From Chromera velia (Eukaryota > Sar > Chromeraceae): 55,582 nucleotides of DNA. A program made the translations under genes and the position numbers. Shown here piece by piece: positions 11,840-21,759 of the stretch. The stretch is from NCBI GenBank assembly GCA_018398765.1, contig JAHBMJ010001583.1, positions 54,365 through 109,946 on the forward strand, in the 5' to 3' direction. The notes below the pieces were generated by a model, which saw only the letters and a program-made list of their open reading frames with translations, did no database searches and was not told the origin of the DNA. The number at the start of each line of letters is the position of its first letter. Within the stretch, counting starts at the first letter, position 1.

Positions 11840-12600
11840 GTCGGAGTGAATGAGCCTAATACATGCATAAAAAGTATAGTACCGTACAATTAAAGCACTA
11901 TTTTTTTACTGTGTATAGTGTTAATCAGTACATGGCGTTTTTTTCTTAATCACATATCTATTTTTTTGTGTGATTATCGTGCGGTGCATATATAAGAAAA
12001 TTATTTAAATTAGTGTATCAATGAATAACTTCACTGTGAACTTAAAGGAGTGTTATCATACATCACAAATGAGACATAAATTAAGACTATAATATTTTTC
12101 TATTATGTTTTAATTTGTTTATTAAAAACTACTCTAGGCTCTGCACTACATTAAAAAAAAAGAAAAGATCGGAAAAACTTTTTTTTAAAATACATTTTTT
12201 TTTTATTTATCATGACACTCAATAGGCAAACAACTGTTATTCATATGTTGCAAGAGTGTTGCACGGTGTGTTACATTGAAAACTATATACTTTTTAGTTG
12301 ATACCCTGCAGGTAGCCAGGATTTTGCGGGATTTTAGCCCAGGATTTTAGCGGATTTTACGGGATTTTAGCCAGGATTTTAGCAGATTTTGACGGCGTAA
12401 GGAGGTAACTCCTCTTCTTCTAAGTGAGCGCACTTAGTTCAGTTAGATCTTTACTACGGAAAGTCTGTCAGTTCAAGGTTCACCTCCAAACTGCTTCTAG
12501 AAGCTTTGCAAGCAACTGTTGTTTACTCAATCTAGGCTATACGCAGCTGACTGAATTAATTCCATTTTATTTCTATTTTATTTAATTCTTTTCTAATACA
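11840..12600. other. AT-rich intergenic sequence
   Basis: About 760 bp of AT-rich sequence following the RING gene. It contains several poly-A and poly-T runs and, at 12310-12395, short GATTTTAGC-type repeats. It probably contains the RING gene polyadenylation region. No ORF is supported. Confidence 0.6.
12310..12395. repeat. Short degenerate repeats (GGATTTTAGC type)
   Basis: Five or more GGATTTT-containing units of about 12-16 bp are separated by AGCC, GCGG and ACGG variants. Function unknown. Confidence 0.6.
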
Positions 12601-12846
12601 GACTGGCATGGCAGCGCCTCTATAAGCCTGCGTGTGTGTGTTGGTCTCTGAGCTGCGGGCATCCCGTGCGGCAGCGGTGCGTGTTAGTTCGGCTCACCCC
12701 AGGATTGGCCGGTCCCGTGGCTCGCCTCACTATATTACGTGCCCCTCCCCCTTGGAGCGTGTGTCCCACGCGCTCTGTCCTTCTTCTTAGCTTTTCTGCA
12801 GTTAACTGCCAACCAAATTTGAATTGATCGTACAATTCCTGTCTAT

Positions 12847-14046
12847 TCACTTTGATCGTCGCTTGAATTCTTTGATTTTCTCTTTCGCATTTCGGAGGTG
12901 GGAGGCTGGCTTCCACGACGCTTCACTCTCAGGGAACCCCACCCATTGCACGCGGTATTGAGTTCCTCTGCCTCTTCCCCAAACACCAAGGACCTTTTCG
13001 ACTTCATATTCTTCGTCGGCCCAGGAGGGCAATCGGACGGCCGGACGGCCCCGTCCTTCGTGGCAGTACAGCTTGCACAGCGACATGTGCACATGGGGGT
13101 CTTTGCGGCTTCCCGCTGGCAGAGCGACTTCGAAATTGTCTCGGGACTGATCGAACTGGGTCACTTCGAAGGGACCGAACCACAGGCTGTCAAGCTTGCG
13201 GCTGTACAGGGGAACATCGGGCTTTGCAGCAGTTGCCCACCAGGAGCGATGGACAAGCACATAGTCCCCCACCTTGATGTCGTCGGTTGGGCGGCATCGT
13301 CTGTTGGCATTTCCGATTTGACTAGACTGGGCTGCTTCGAGAGCGGCACGGGCGGCCTCAATAGCTTCTTTATATTCCTTCAAAAAGTTAGAGGCCTCGG
13401 GGGAAGGCTGAATAAAAGGAGAAAGAGAAAGAGCAGGGAGCGTGAGGGGTTCTCTTCCGTGTTTGAACTGAAAGGGAGAGCGACCTGTCCCGACATGGAC
13501 AGATATGTTGTATGCACACTCAAGAGACGGGATGAATTCCGCCCATCGGTGATGTTGGGTCTTAACGAAGCAATGGAAGGCCTCCTCGATTGTTTGATTC
13601 ATGCGTTCTGCTGGCCCTGGTATGTCGTGGTATGCCGTCGTAGAGAACGACAGGTGCGTGCCTGAGAGGGTGTGTAGGGTCTGCCAGAATCGAGACAGAA
13701 AACGGGGGTCTCTGTCACTGAGGATCGTGCGCTGCCACCCCTTCTTTACTGTGACATTTTCATAATATAGCCGGCCTGCCTGCTCTGCTGTTGCTGTTGT
13801 GTAAGTCCAGATCAGGCATACCCCTTTTGACAGAGAGTCAGTGACAACCATAAGACAGTCAAACTGTTCATCCCCAGAGGCGGGCAATCCAACGAGGAAG
13901 TCAATTTGAGTGACTTCCCATGGGTGGTTGGGAACAGGGAGCGGTCGGAGGAGACCGGGTGGCGCTCGGCTGGGAGCTTTGTTTCTCTGGCAGGGATCAC
14001 AGGCACAAACGAATCTGTGTACATCTCTCTCTAGATCTCTCCACAT
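12847..14046 (-). pseudogene. Element A integrase core and chromodomain
   Basis: About 400 codons. They contain the CACDPC half of the HHCC zinc site, the DDE catalytic residues ([14 protein letters not shown], and the Glu in [10 protein letters not shown]), and a C-terminal domain. A chromodomain ends it ([16 protein letters not shown] and a trailing Trp). Chromodomains steer integration to marked chromatin. The frame begins after a TAG at about 14047, where related integrases have Trp (RYFWP), suggesting a TGG-to-TAG change. Confidence 0.88.
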
Positions 14047-14052
14047 CTGAGG

Positions 14053-15126
14053 CTAGAAGTATCTCTCTGCCATTCGACTGTAAGTTTTCCTGACCCCGAA
14101 GTGCGCACTCTCGGGAGATGAGTGGCTCTCCCGAATAAGAGCCGTGCGCTGTGAGCGAGGGACATAAAGGCGGTCCCCCCAGAATAACAGACCATCTCTC
14201 AGAGAGAGACCTTTCAAACAGGGCACCAGATGAGGGGAGGGGAGTTTGTTTGGGGAATTCTTCAGGTGAGCATACACTGGGGCAAACCAGGGATCGTTTG
14301 CATATTCCTCTCTGCAGCGCCTCTGCAGATCAATATCTCCCTCAACCTTCAAGGTTGTCCGGCACTGACGCTGCTCAGTGCTTCCATGCCCCCCCCCCAA
14401 AGAACGGGTCTCGCCAACAACTGCCTCCTCATCCTCATACTCAGGTTCAAGCCCTGGGACCTCATCGTCGTCAGGGCTGTCGGCCTGACTGACCGTTGAC
14501 GGGGTAGGTTGCCTCACTTTGACAGATGGTAAAGGGGCAGAAGGGGAGGACTGGACTAAAGGGGGCAGATTGTGGGAAAGTGCGTCGGCAATGATGTTTG
14601 CCCTCCCCGGAATATATTTGATCAGAACCGCCACTTCCTTCAGAAACTCAATCTACCATCTCACACACAGACTGCAGTGCTCAAACGACTTCCCCAAATT
14701 CTCTAACCTCTTGTGGTCCGTCCAAAACTCCGACCCGGGCGTCAGGAAATGATGCCAAACCTTCGCAAAATGGACAATCGCCAACAGCTCTAACTCCCTC
14801 ACTGGGTAGCGCGCCTCGGTGGGGGTCAGGCGGTGGGAGCCAAAGGCAAGCGGACGGTATGCCCCTGTCTTCTGACAGCGCTGAATGGCAACTGCTCCGA
14901 TGGCTTGATATGACTGTGAGGCGTCGTATGCAATGTAGACAAGCTGACTGGGGTCAGGCAGTGCAAGGGTGGCAAGCTCAAGGACGGCTTTCTTTAGAGC
15001 AACGAATGCCTGATCATGCACAGGCTCCCACACAAAGGGGATTGAGGTGCGGAGAAGAGAGAGAAGGGGAGAAGCAACCTGGTTGTACCCCCTAACAAAC
15101 TTCCGAAACCAATTCCCTAACCCCAA
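14053..15126 (-). pseudogene. Element A RNase H and integrase N-terminus
   Basis: The part at 15126-14653 carries RNase H features (VYIAYDASQ, PVRELELLAIV and the WTDHKRLENL block). After a TAG near 14650 the frame resumes with [16 protein letters not shown], typical of the RNase H end, followed by an acidic linker. It then reaches the HHCC histidines ([13 protein letters not shown]) of integrase. The stop is explainable as CAG-to-TAG. Confidence 0.85.
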
Positions 15127-16003
15127 AAACTGATGCAGTGAAGTACGGTCGGTCGGCTTGGGGAAGTCCTAGAGTCCTTGCACCTTCTCAGGATGACTAG
15201 CCCTGGGAACTTGGCTTCGGTCCGGAACCAATCACACTTCGACAGTTTGACATAGAAAGACTCGTCGGCGAGGAGCTGGAGGACGGCCTCCACATCTCTC
15301 TCATGTTTCTCAGGAGTGCGGCTAAAAATCAAGAGATCATCAATAAAAACAATTACACACCTGTCTAACAAAGGGCACAATGTCTTATTCATTATACGTA
15401 TGCTGATACCAGGCGCATTGCAGTAGCCAAACGGTATGACCAGCTACTCAAACGTGCCGTACCTTGTTATGAAAGCAGTCTTCTCCTCGTCGCCCTCAGC
15501 CACCCGGATCTGATAGAAGTACTGTCTCAAGTCGAGAGACGAGAAGTACTTGGCCCCATACAGGTGGGAAATCAAGTCATCCGGATGTGGCAGGGGATAT
15601 CTGTCCCTCACACAGATCTTATTCAGCTGTGTGTAATCAATACACATATGCTGAGTGCCGTCAGCCTTCATGATAAAAAGGACAGGGGCAGCAAACGGGG
15701 AGTTGGAAGGGCGGATCTGACCCTTGGCCAAGTACGACTCCAACTGTTTTTGGAGCTCATCGAGCTGCCCATAGGTGAGCCTATACGGAGCTCGAGCAGG
15801 GGCCCGGAGCGGTGACCTGGCTCGAGTTTGATGTAACACTCGACTTCCCTCTTGGGTGGGAGGGCGGGAATCTCATTCAGGAAGATGCTGAAATGCTTTT
15901 CCAGAACCTTTCTCATCCCCGGTCTCATTCTCTCCTCCTGCACCTCCCTGCGGAAATCTGTGTAATCATCCGAATTGACTGGATGATCGGGCGGGAAAGA
16001 CAA
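15117..16003 (-). pseudogene. Element A reverse transcriptase
   Basis: Palm and fingers motifs of a Ty3/gypsy RT are visible: FAAPVLFI, LPHPDDLISHL, FSSLDLRQYFYQI and the catalytic FIDDLL. A TAG at 15444-15446 replaces the Trp expected before LVIPFG. The N-terminal lead (IPALPPKREVEC, LEPGHRSGP) is in another frame, changing near 15820. Not functional as it stands. Confidence 0.9.
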
Positions 16004-16207
16004 GAGAGGTGGGGGCTTCTGTATCGTGGCTCCTTGGATTCGATTGACCTCCAGGGGGGAGGAAACGGAGGGAAGAGGGCGGACCTCAAGACGGTAGCAC
16101 TAGAAGGTGGTAGATTCCTTCTTAGAAAGCCTACAGATCTTTCTGCAGGTCAGAAGCTCAGGCTCTGCCCCCGGAATGTGGTAGACTTCCGAGTCATACA
16201 GTGTAAA

Positions 16208-16560
16208 CTACGACCCGGAGGGGGAACGATCTGCAGTGATGAAGAGAGACTTCGCTTCGAAATCGGGAAGGGGTTTGAAGGTCTCACAGAAGGGCATCCC
16301 CAGGACCACATCATAATCCTCGTCTAGATCGAGTACAGTCATGGTCAGGGAGGCTGCGAAGTCCTGAATTCTCAGATCGATGTCAGGCGCCTCCCATTGG
16401 ACAGTAGTCGAAGGAGCTTGCACACTATCAAGACGGATGCCCCCTTTGCACGTAGAGGGCTTCAAAGCGGACAAACGGAACTCCCCAGCCTCAATGACTC
16501 TCTTGCTCACATAAACGGAGTCCGCCCCTGGATCTCAAAGGGCATGGATCAGGATGCCAT
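16208..16560 (-). pseudogene. Element A retropepsin-like protease
   Basis: An aspartic protease block with DPGADSVYV at the active site (family consensus D-S/T-G-A), followed later by YDVVLGMPF, the usual second motif. A TGA at 16535-16537 immediately precedes the active-site Asp. Both changes argue that it is dead. Confidence 0.78.
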
Positions 16561-16587
16561 TCACTGTGCCGTGGAAGCCTTAGGTAA

Positions 16588-17184
16588 TCAATTTCTCCCT
16601 CCTACCTGTCCTGCCCCCAGACGTGGAGTACATCCCTCTCGGGGGTGCATTCTACTGCTGGCGTTGTGACCACTGGGGAGGGTTCCCCTGGAACTGCGGT
16701 GGTGGGCACAGTCCAGGGGGAGGCGTAAGCCCCTGCGAGATGACCGGATTCCCCCACTGCCCCTACACCGAACCGTCGTAGTGCTGTTACACCCCACTCT
16801 GTAGGTTGTGCATGCATCTTTGACCTCCATAGAAATTTCTCTAACCCCCGTTACTCCTAGGACCCTGTTGTTACTGTTGCTGTTGCTGCTTACGGTTCCT
16901 ATACTGGCGTGCAGAGTGTCCCACCGCGTGATAATTGGAGCACCTATTCTCCTGAATGTGCCTCCTGATCTCATCTTGGGAAAGGGAATAAATTCGGGAG
17001 ATTCGGTTGAGATCCATTGGGACGGGCCCATCGTTCGATTGGGATTGAGGTTGCAAAGGCGGGTGCGAATCACTACGCCCGTCTCTGCCCTGGCCCCTGT
17101 AGTCTTTCTTTCTCCCCCCACTCAACAGCTGCTTGGCCTCCTCTGCATCTTTCATCGCAGTATCGAGACTGTCAGGCTTCCTTC
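16588..17184 (-). pseudogene. Element A gag fragment with degenerate zinc knuckle
   Basis: This is the C-terminal part of gag. It contains PVPMDLNRI, a Gln-rich segment and CSNYHAVGHSARQY, a knuckle in which Cys residues of the CCHC pattern are Tyr. Reading in from the upstream side, the gag sequence ends directly against the LTR boundary at 17185, so the capsid part is lost. A second frame covers 16602-17121, indicating frameshifts. Confidence 0.7.
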
Positions 17185-17484
17185 TGTAAGGTGTCAAACC
17201 GCTAGCATTAATCACTAGTCCGGCTTACACTTTTAGCCTCTTATTGTTTTTGAAGGAGAGAAGTGTCAGGGAGGAGATTCATTTCCTCCTACCTATTCAT
17301 TCTGTGGATTTCACTTCGCTGCTTGATAATTCTCAAATTTGTTCGCGTGTGACGATTTAATTGCGCAGCTCGGTATAGCTCACTTGCATGTGTGGTGCCC
17401 CGAAGTTTGACATGACGCGGCGCAGGGCGTTCCAACGATGCGGCGGCGGGACGGGCTGCTATACCCCCACACTGAGCCCTTACA
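17185..17484. repeat. Element D LTR (copy 1)
   Basis: A 300-bp direct repeat of 18929-19228, with the 7-bp terminal inverted repeat TGTAAGG/CCTTACA. It abuts the truncated gag of element A. Confidence 0.92.
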
Positions 17485-17589
17485 ATCACCCCCTGATCTG
17501 GCATGGAATGGTAGATCCCTCAATCAAGGGCGCGACCAACTGAATCTCTTCTAGCTAAACTTTGTTCAAGACTTCAGTTCGCTGTCCCT

Positions 17590-18355
17590 TTTCTGGCTCA
17601 TCCGCCAATGTTGCACTCTTCCCTGCCTTCTTCTTTCTTGTGTGCCCGCCAGACAGGGCATACCAGTCCAAACAATTACCGGAGCAGCGCAGACCAGTCA
17701 AAACAGACACGGAAACAGCTCGGTCCTTCTCCTTTTTTAAATGCCAGCCAGACAGGGGACACCAGTCCAGACAATTACCGGAGCAGCGCGCAGTCCAGTC
17801 TAGACAGACATATGGGAGCGGCCCAGGCCGGACAGTTATTCAGGGGTTGTCAACCCCACTGATCAGACCATTCTATTATGCAGGCAGGGACGCACAGACA
17901 CAGAGAGAGAACAAAGGAGTTATGTTTTCATGTATTTTTATTCCTTTCCCCTTTTACATGTGTCTCACTTAATTCCAAATTTTTTTTTTTTGTCCCCTTT
18001 CTGGCTCACCCCCAATGCCGCACTCTTCCCTGCCCTTTTCTTTTTCTTTTTTTTCTTTTTTTTTTTCTTATGTGCCAGCCAGACAGGTCCGACTAGTCCA
18101 GACATTACCGGACTAGCGGAGACCAGTCAAGACAGACACGGAAGCAGCTTAGGCCTTCTTCCCTTTTCAGATGCCAGCCAGACAGGGCAGACCATTCCAG
18201 ACAATTACTGGAGCAGCGCGCAGACCAGTCCAGACAGATATGGGAGCGGCCCAGGCCGGACAATTGTTCTGGAGATGTCAGCCCCATCAATCAGATCAAA
18301 GGACGGGATGGACATACAGGCACAGAGAGACAGCAGGGGAGTTTATTCATTCACA
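17590..18355. repeat. Tandem duplication inside element D
   Basis: 17590-17960 and 17998-18355 are diverged copies of one unit of about 400 bp. Shared blocks are GCACTCTTCCCTGCC, GCCAGCCAGACAGG, CAATTACYGGAGCAGCGCGCAG and GGGAGCGGCCCAGGCCGGAC. Each copy also contains two sub-repeats built on the ATGCCAGCCAGACAGG motif. Open frames here are not conserved as proteins. Confidence 0.8.
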
Positions 18356-18928
18356 AAGATCTACAAATTCCTCCTTCTCCTTCTCATCAAAAAAAAAATT
18401 TTTCTCCTTCCAGTGGCTCCTCTGTTGTTGCCCCCCTCTCCCAGGAAGGCCTTGTTCTTGGTTTGCTGCTGGCTCCGCTTGTACACCCGAGAAGTCTAGG
18501 GTCATCACGCGCCCCCCGCTTCCACAAGTATTCACAGGAACCCAGACTCCGAGAGAGAACACGAATCGTCGTCGAGCACTCTTTTGGAACCCCTCCCCCA
18601 TCTCCGCTCGATTCTTCCCCCAGCTCTTCCACCAGGGTTGGCAAGTTTGGCGCCGTTTTGCAGTTTAACGTCATGCTGGACGTGGGAGCTGGCCGTAATT
18701 CCAATCATTTTCGGCCTGCCTCTCCGTTTTGTTTTCATACGGTCGAGGCACCCCCAGCAGCCCTTTAATCATCAGGCTGCTCAAATTAGCGCGAGGAGGC
18801 TTAGCCTGGGAACTCTGCTGCTGGCCAGATGATCTTTGTTGGTAGAGTGCGCTCCATTGCACTCTCCGTTTCCTTTTGCCACTGACTCTTTTTTCTGAGG
18901 CTCTACATCAGAATCTGACACACTGAAC

Positions 18929-19228
18929 TGTAAGGTGTCAAACCGCTAGCATTAATCACTAGTCCGGCTTGCACTTTTAGCCTCTTATTTTTTTTGAAGG
19001 AGAGAAGTGTCAGGGAGGAGATTCATTTCCTCCTGCCTATTCATTCTGTGGATTTCACTTCGCTGCTTGACAATTCTCAAATTTGTTCGCGTGTCACAAT
19101 TTAATTGCGCAGCTCGGCATAGCTCACTTGCATGTGTGGTGCCCCGAAGTTTGACATGACGCGGCGCAGGGCGTTCCAACGATGCGGCGGCGGGACGGGC
19201 TGCTATACCCCCACACTGAGCCCTTACA
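18929..19228. repeat. Element D LTR (copy 2)
   Basis: A 300-bp direct repeat of 17185-17484 with seven substitutions. Confidence 0.92.
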
Positions 19229-19334
19229 ATATGCTTTTAACAGATCATTCACATACAAATTTCAGAAGTTTGACCAGGTTTGAGTCTGGTACGACCATGG
19301 TTTCCAAACCAATTCTAAACCTAACGTAGTGAAT

Positions 19335-19450
19335 GGGTTTTAAACTCATCTAAACCTACCCTAACCTACCCTAACCATAGCCACTCGACCCTGGGTTTTA
19401 AACTCATCTAAACCTACCCTAACCTACCCTAACCATAGCCACTCGACCCT
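19335..19450. repeat. Perfect 58-bp tandem duplication with telomere-like CCTAACC words
   Basis: Unit 19335-19392 is repeated identically at 19393-19450. It contains CCTACCCTAACCTACCCTAACC-like words resembling degenerate telomere repeat. Confidence 0.9.
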
Positions 19451-19582
19451 ATTTTAGCGTTTTTTAAGCTTTTCTAGCAAATTAAGCTCCAAAAATCTCT
19501 TTTAAAACATCAAAAATTTAAGTTTTTATTGAAAAACCTGACTTTAAACCTAGGGTACCCTCACAAAGTCTCAGACCCTAGC

Positions 19583-19874
19583 TATTCTGTCTGGTCTGTT
19601 CTGTTCTGTTCTGTCTGGTCTGTTCTGTTCTGTCTGGTCTGTTCTGTTCTGTCTGGTCTGTTCTGTCTGGTCTGTTCTATCTGGTCTGTTCTGTCTGGTC
19701 TGTTCTGTCTGGTCTGTTCTGTCTGGTCTGTTCTGTCTGGTTTGTTCTGTCTGGTCTGTTCTGTCTGGTCTGTTCTGTCTGGTCTGTTCTGTCTGGTCTG
19801 TTCTGTTCTGGTCTGTTCTGTCTAGTCTGTTCTGTCTGGTCTGTCTGGTCTGTCTGGTCTGTCTGGTCTGTCTG

Positions 19875-19906
<32 letters not shown>

Positions 19907-19921
19907 GGTCGGTCGGTCTGC

Positions 19922-19990
<69 letters not shown>
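19583..19990. repeat. CTGTTCTGTCTGGT minisatellite grading into GTCT, CT and CA
   Basis: More than fifteen units of 10-15 bp built on TCTGTCTGGTCTGTT. They shorten to TCTGTCTGG, then GTCT, then (TC)n and (AC)n by 19990. Open frames through it are artefacts. Confidence 0.93.
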
Positions 19991-19992
<2 letters not shown>

Positions 19993-21759
19993 ACACAGAG
20001 TGTCACACAAATACACGTACACATACACAAATTTGAAAAAAAACGTGCACAAGCGCAAAAAAGCTGGAGGGAGGAGAGACTGACCACTTGCGCCGTCAAG
20101 CCTGAAAAAAGGCTCCCCCCGTCTCCGTTCCCCCGATAGTATTTATATACTGCCTCTGGGCTGCCTCCAGGCAATCCAACATCCCTTCTCTTCTTTTCCC
20201 TTCCATCTGTACCTCTGGTTGTTGCGCATCTGGACGGGTGAGTGTCCCTCTAGCCTCGGGGGGATCTCCACTCAACGGCAACACCGCGCGGCCTGCCGTC
20301 TCCTTCCTTAAAAAAAACTGTTGCCGGTGTGCTGTGGCCACACTGGTGGCTCATGGTTTGTTTGACGACTCCCCTCCCTTTCTCGTCTTCCGTCTGCTTG
20401 CTGTTGCACTGCTGGTTACGTCATAGGGGAGCTCAGGGCGGGCACCTTCAGTTACTGAAAGGTCCCCGCGGTAGTTCGATTCGTGTTGCAGTGTTGTGCT
20501 GCTGGTGGCATCACTTCTCCTCTATCCGTGGCTTCGGGGCTGCCTCCGGGAAAATTTCTGCGGCCCTGTTGGATCTTCTTGCTGTTGCCCTTCTGGCGGT
20601 CTTTCGCTCGATGGGCCCCTTTTCGGCCTCAGGGAAGGAGCTCCAGCTGTAGGCTTGCTAAGCTCTTTTGTTGCTGTGGCCCTCACATACACTCTTTGAC
20701 GGGACACAAACTGAACAGAGAAAGAACAATTCAATTTCCACTTCCTAGCCCAGCCCCCTTGTCCCACCCTGTCCCCCTCACTGGTATTGAAAGACTCAAA
20801 GGGGGATTTCGCTCTCCCCACTCAACATGGATCCTCGCTGGCAGTCAATCCAAGAAGATTCCTTTGCCGTCTCCCATTGCCCTTCGTTCCGGCTTGAGAC
20901 TCACAGAGTGTTGTTTGCACTGTTGCTTCCGAAAGCAAGTCTACAAATTGTGCAAAGGTCTACTGAGAGGCTGGTCGATGCAATAGGAGGTCTTAGTGCC
21001 GCGGCTAACATGGGCTACAGGGCGTGTTCCGTCAACAGAGTCTTGAACAGACGCACAGTTGCGGCTCAAGGGTCATCTGACAACTCTGAGCTGACATTGA
21101 ATCCGGCCCACGGGGTCCAACAGCCGCGGGCCGGCCGCGCACCGTGGGCCCACTATGGCCCATGCACTGGCCGGAAGCGAGAAAGAATTTCACTCGCGGA
21201 ATTTCCGAAATTCAAAACAGAACAACTTCTGACATTAAAGCCACTTCAATGAGATAGAATTCGATCGAAAAGGACGAGAGACGGGCGCCACAAAGTTCAC
21301 AGAACCTCTTGGAACTTTGCTTTGGCTCTTTTTCGGACTTTTGTTGGACCTGAAATTTGACCTTCAAAGGCCGAGGGCCCGGCAGTCTCTCTGGTTTCTA
21401 GGCGCTGCTTGTGGTGCCAAAGCTTCCCTTTCTTCCTGAGATGACCATCCCAATCGTGACCGCGCGCATCCTCTGCCAGTCAGCGAAGGGTCAGCAGCAC
21501 AGAACCGCTTCGATGCGCTGACTGTCAGAGTCGAGCAGTCTCCACTTGAATGCGAAAAAAGAGAAGTAAAGTTGTATTTCCTCAGGGCCCGAGTTGACTC
21601 TCCGTGTCCTGTCTGTCCCCACTGGTTGCCTGTATAGAAGGCCTCCCTTCATCCGGGACTGCTTTCCCTTTCTTCATTGGGCATTTCCCTTCTTTTCTTC
21701 GTGCGGAGACGGCTGTGACCGTGCCGAGCCTTCCTCCTCTCGAGATGGGTTTTTCTCTT

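Larger units (their letters stand above)
12600..17184 (-). mobile_element. Element A: decayed Ty3/gypsy chromovirus
   Basis: The gag zinc-knuckle region, protease, reverse transcriptase, RNase H, integrase and a C-terminal chromodomain occur in canonical Ty3/gypsy order on the minus strand. The order and the terminal chromodomain define a chromovirus. It is not functional: in-frame stops occur at 16535, 15444, about 14650 and about 14047, with a frame change near 15820. The gag start is missing because the element ends against an LTR of element D at 17185. No LTR pair of its own was found at its 3' side (12.6-12.85 kb). Confidence 0.9.
17185..19228 (-). mobile_element. Element D: LTR pair with short non-coding interior
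   Basis: Two 300-bp LTRs flank 1.44 kb with no RT or integrase. LTRs start TGTAAGG and end CCTTACA. Seven differences between them (2.3%) suggest moderate age. A weak purine run beside 17485 favours minus orientation. Outer flanks (CCTTC before, ATATG after) do not match, so there is no target duplication. It is probably a non-autonomous element with recombined or deleted flanks. Confidence 0.8.

Noticed and set aside
14047-16537. Reassigned TAG or TGA codons
   Set aside because: Expected residues at the stops differ (Trp in some places, probably Gln or Arg in others), and host genes here end in TGA and TAG, so mutation explains them better.
20827-21252. 141-residue plus-strand ORF
   Set aside because: It has an ATG but no domain, splice signal or compositional support.
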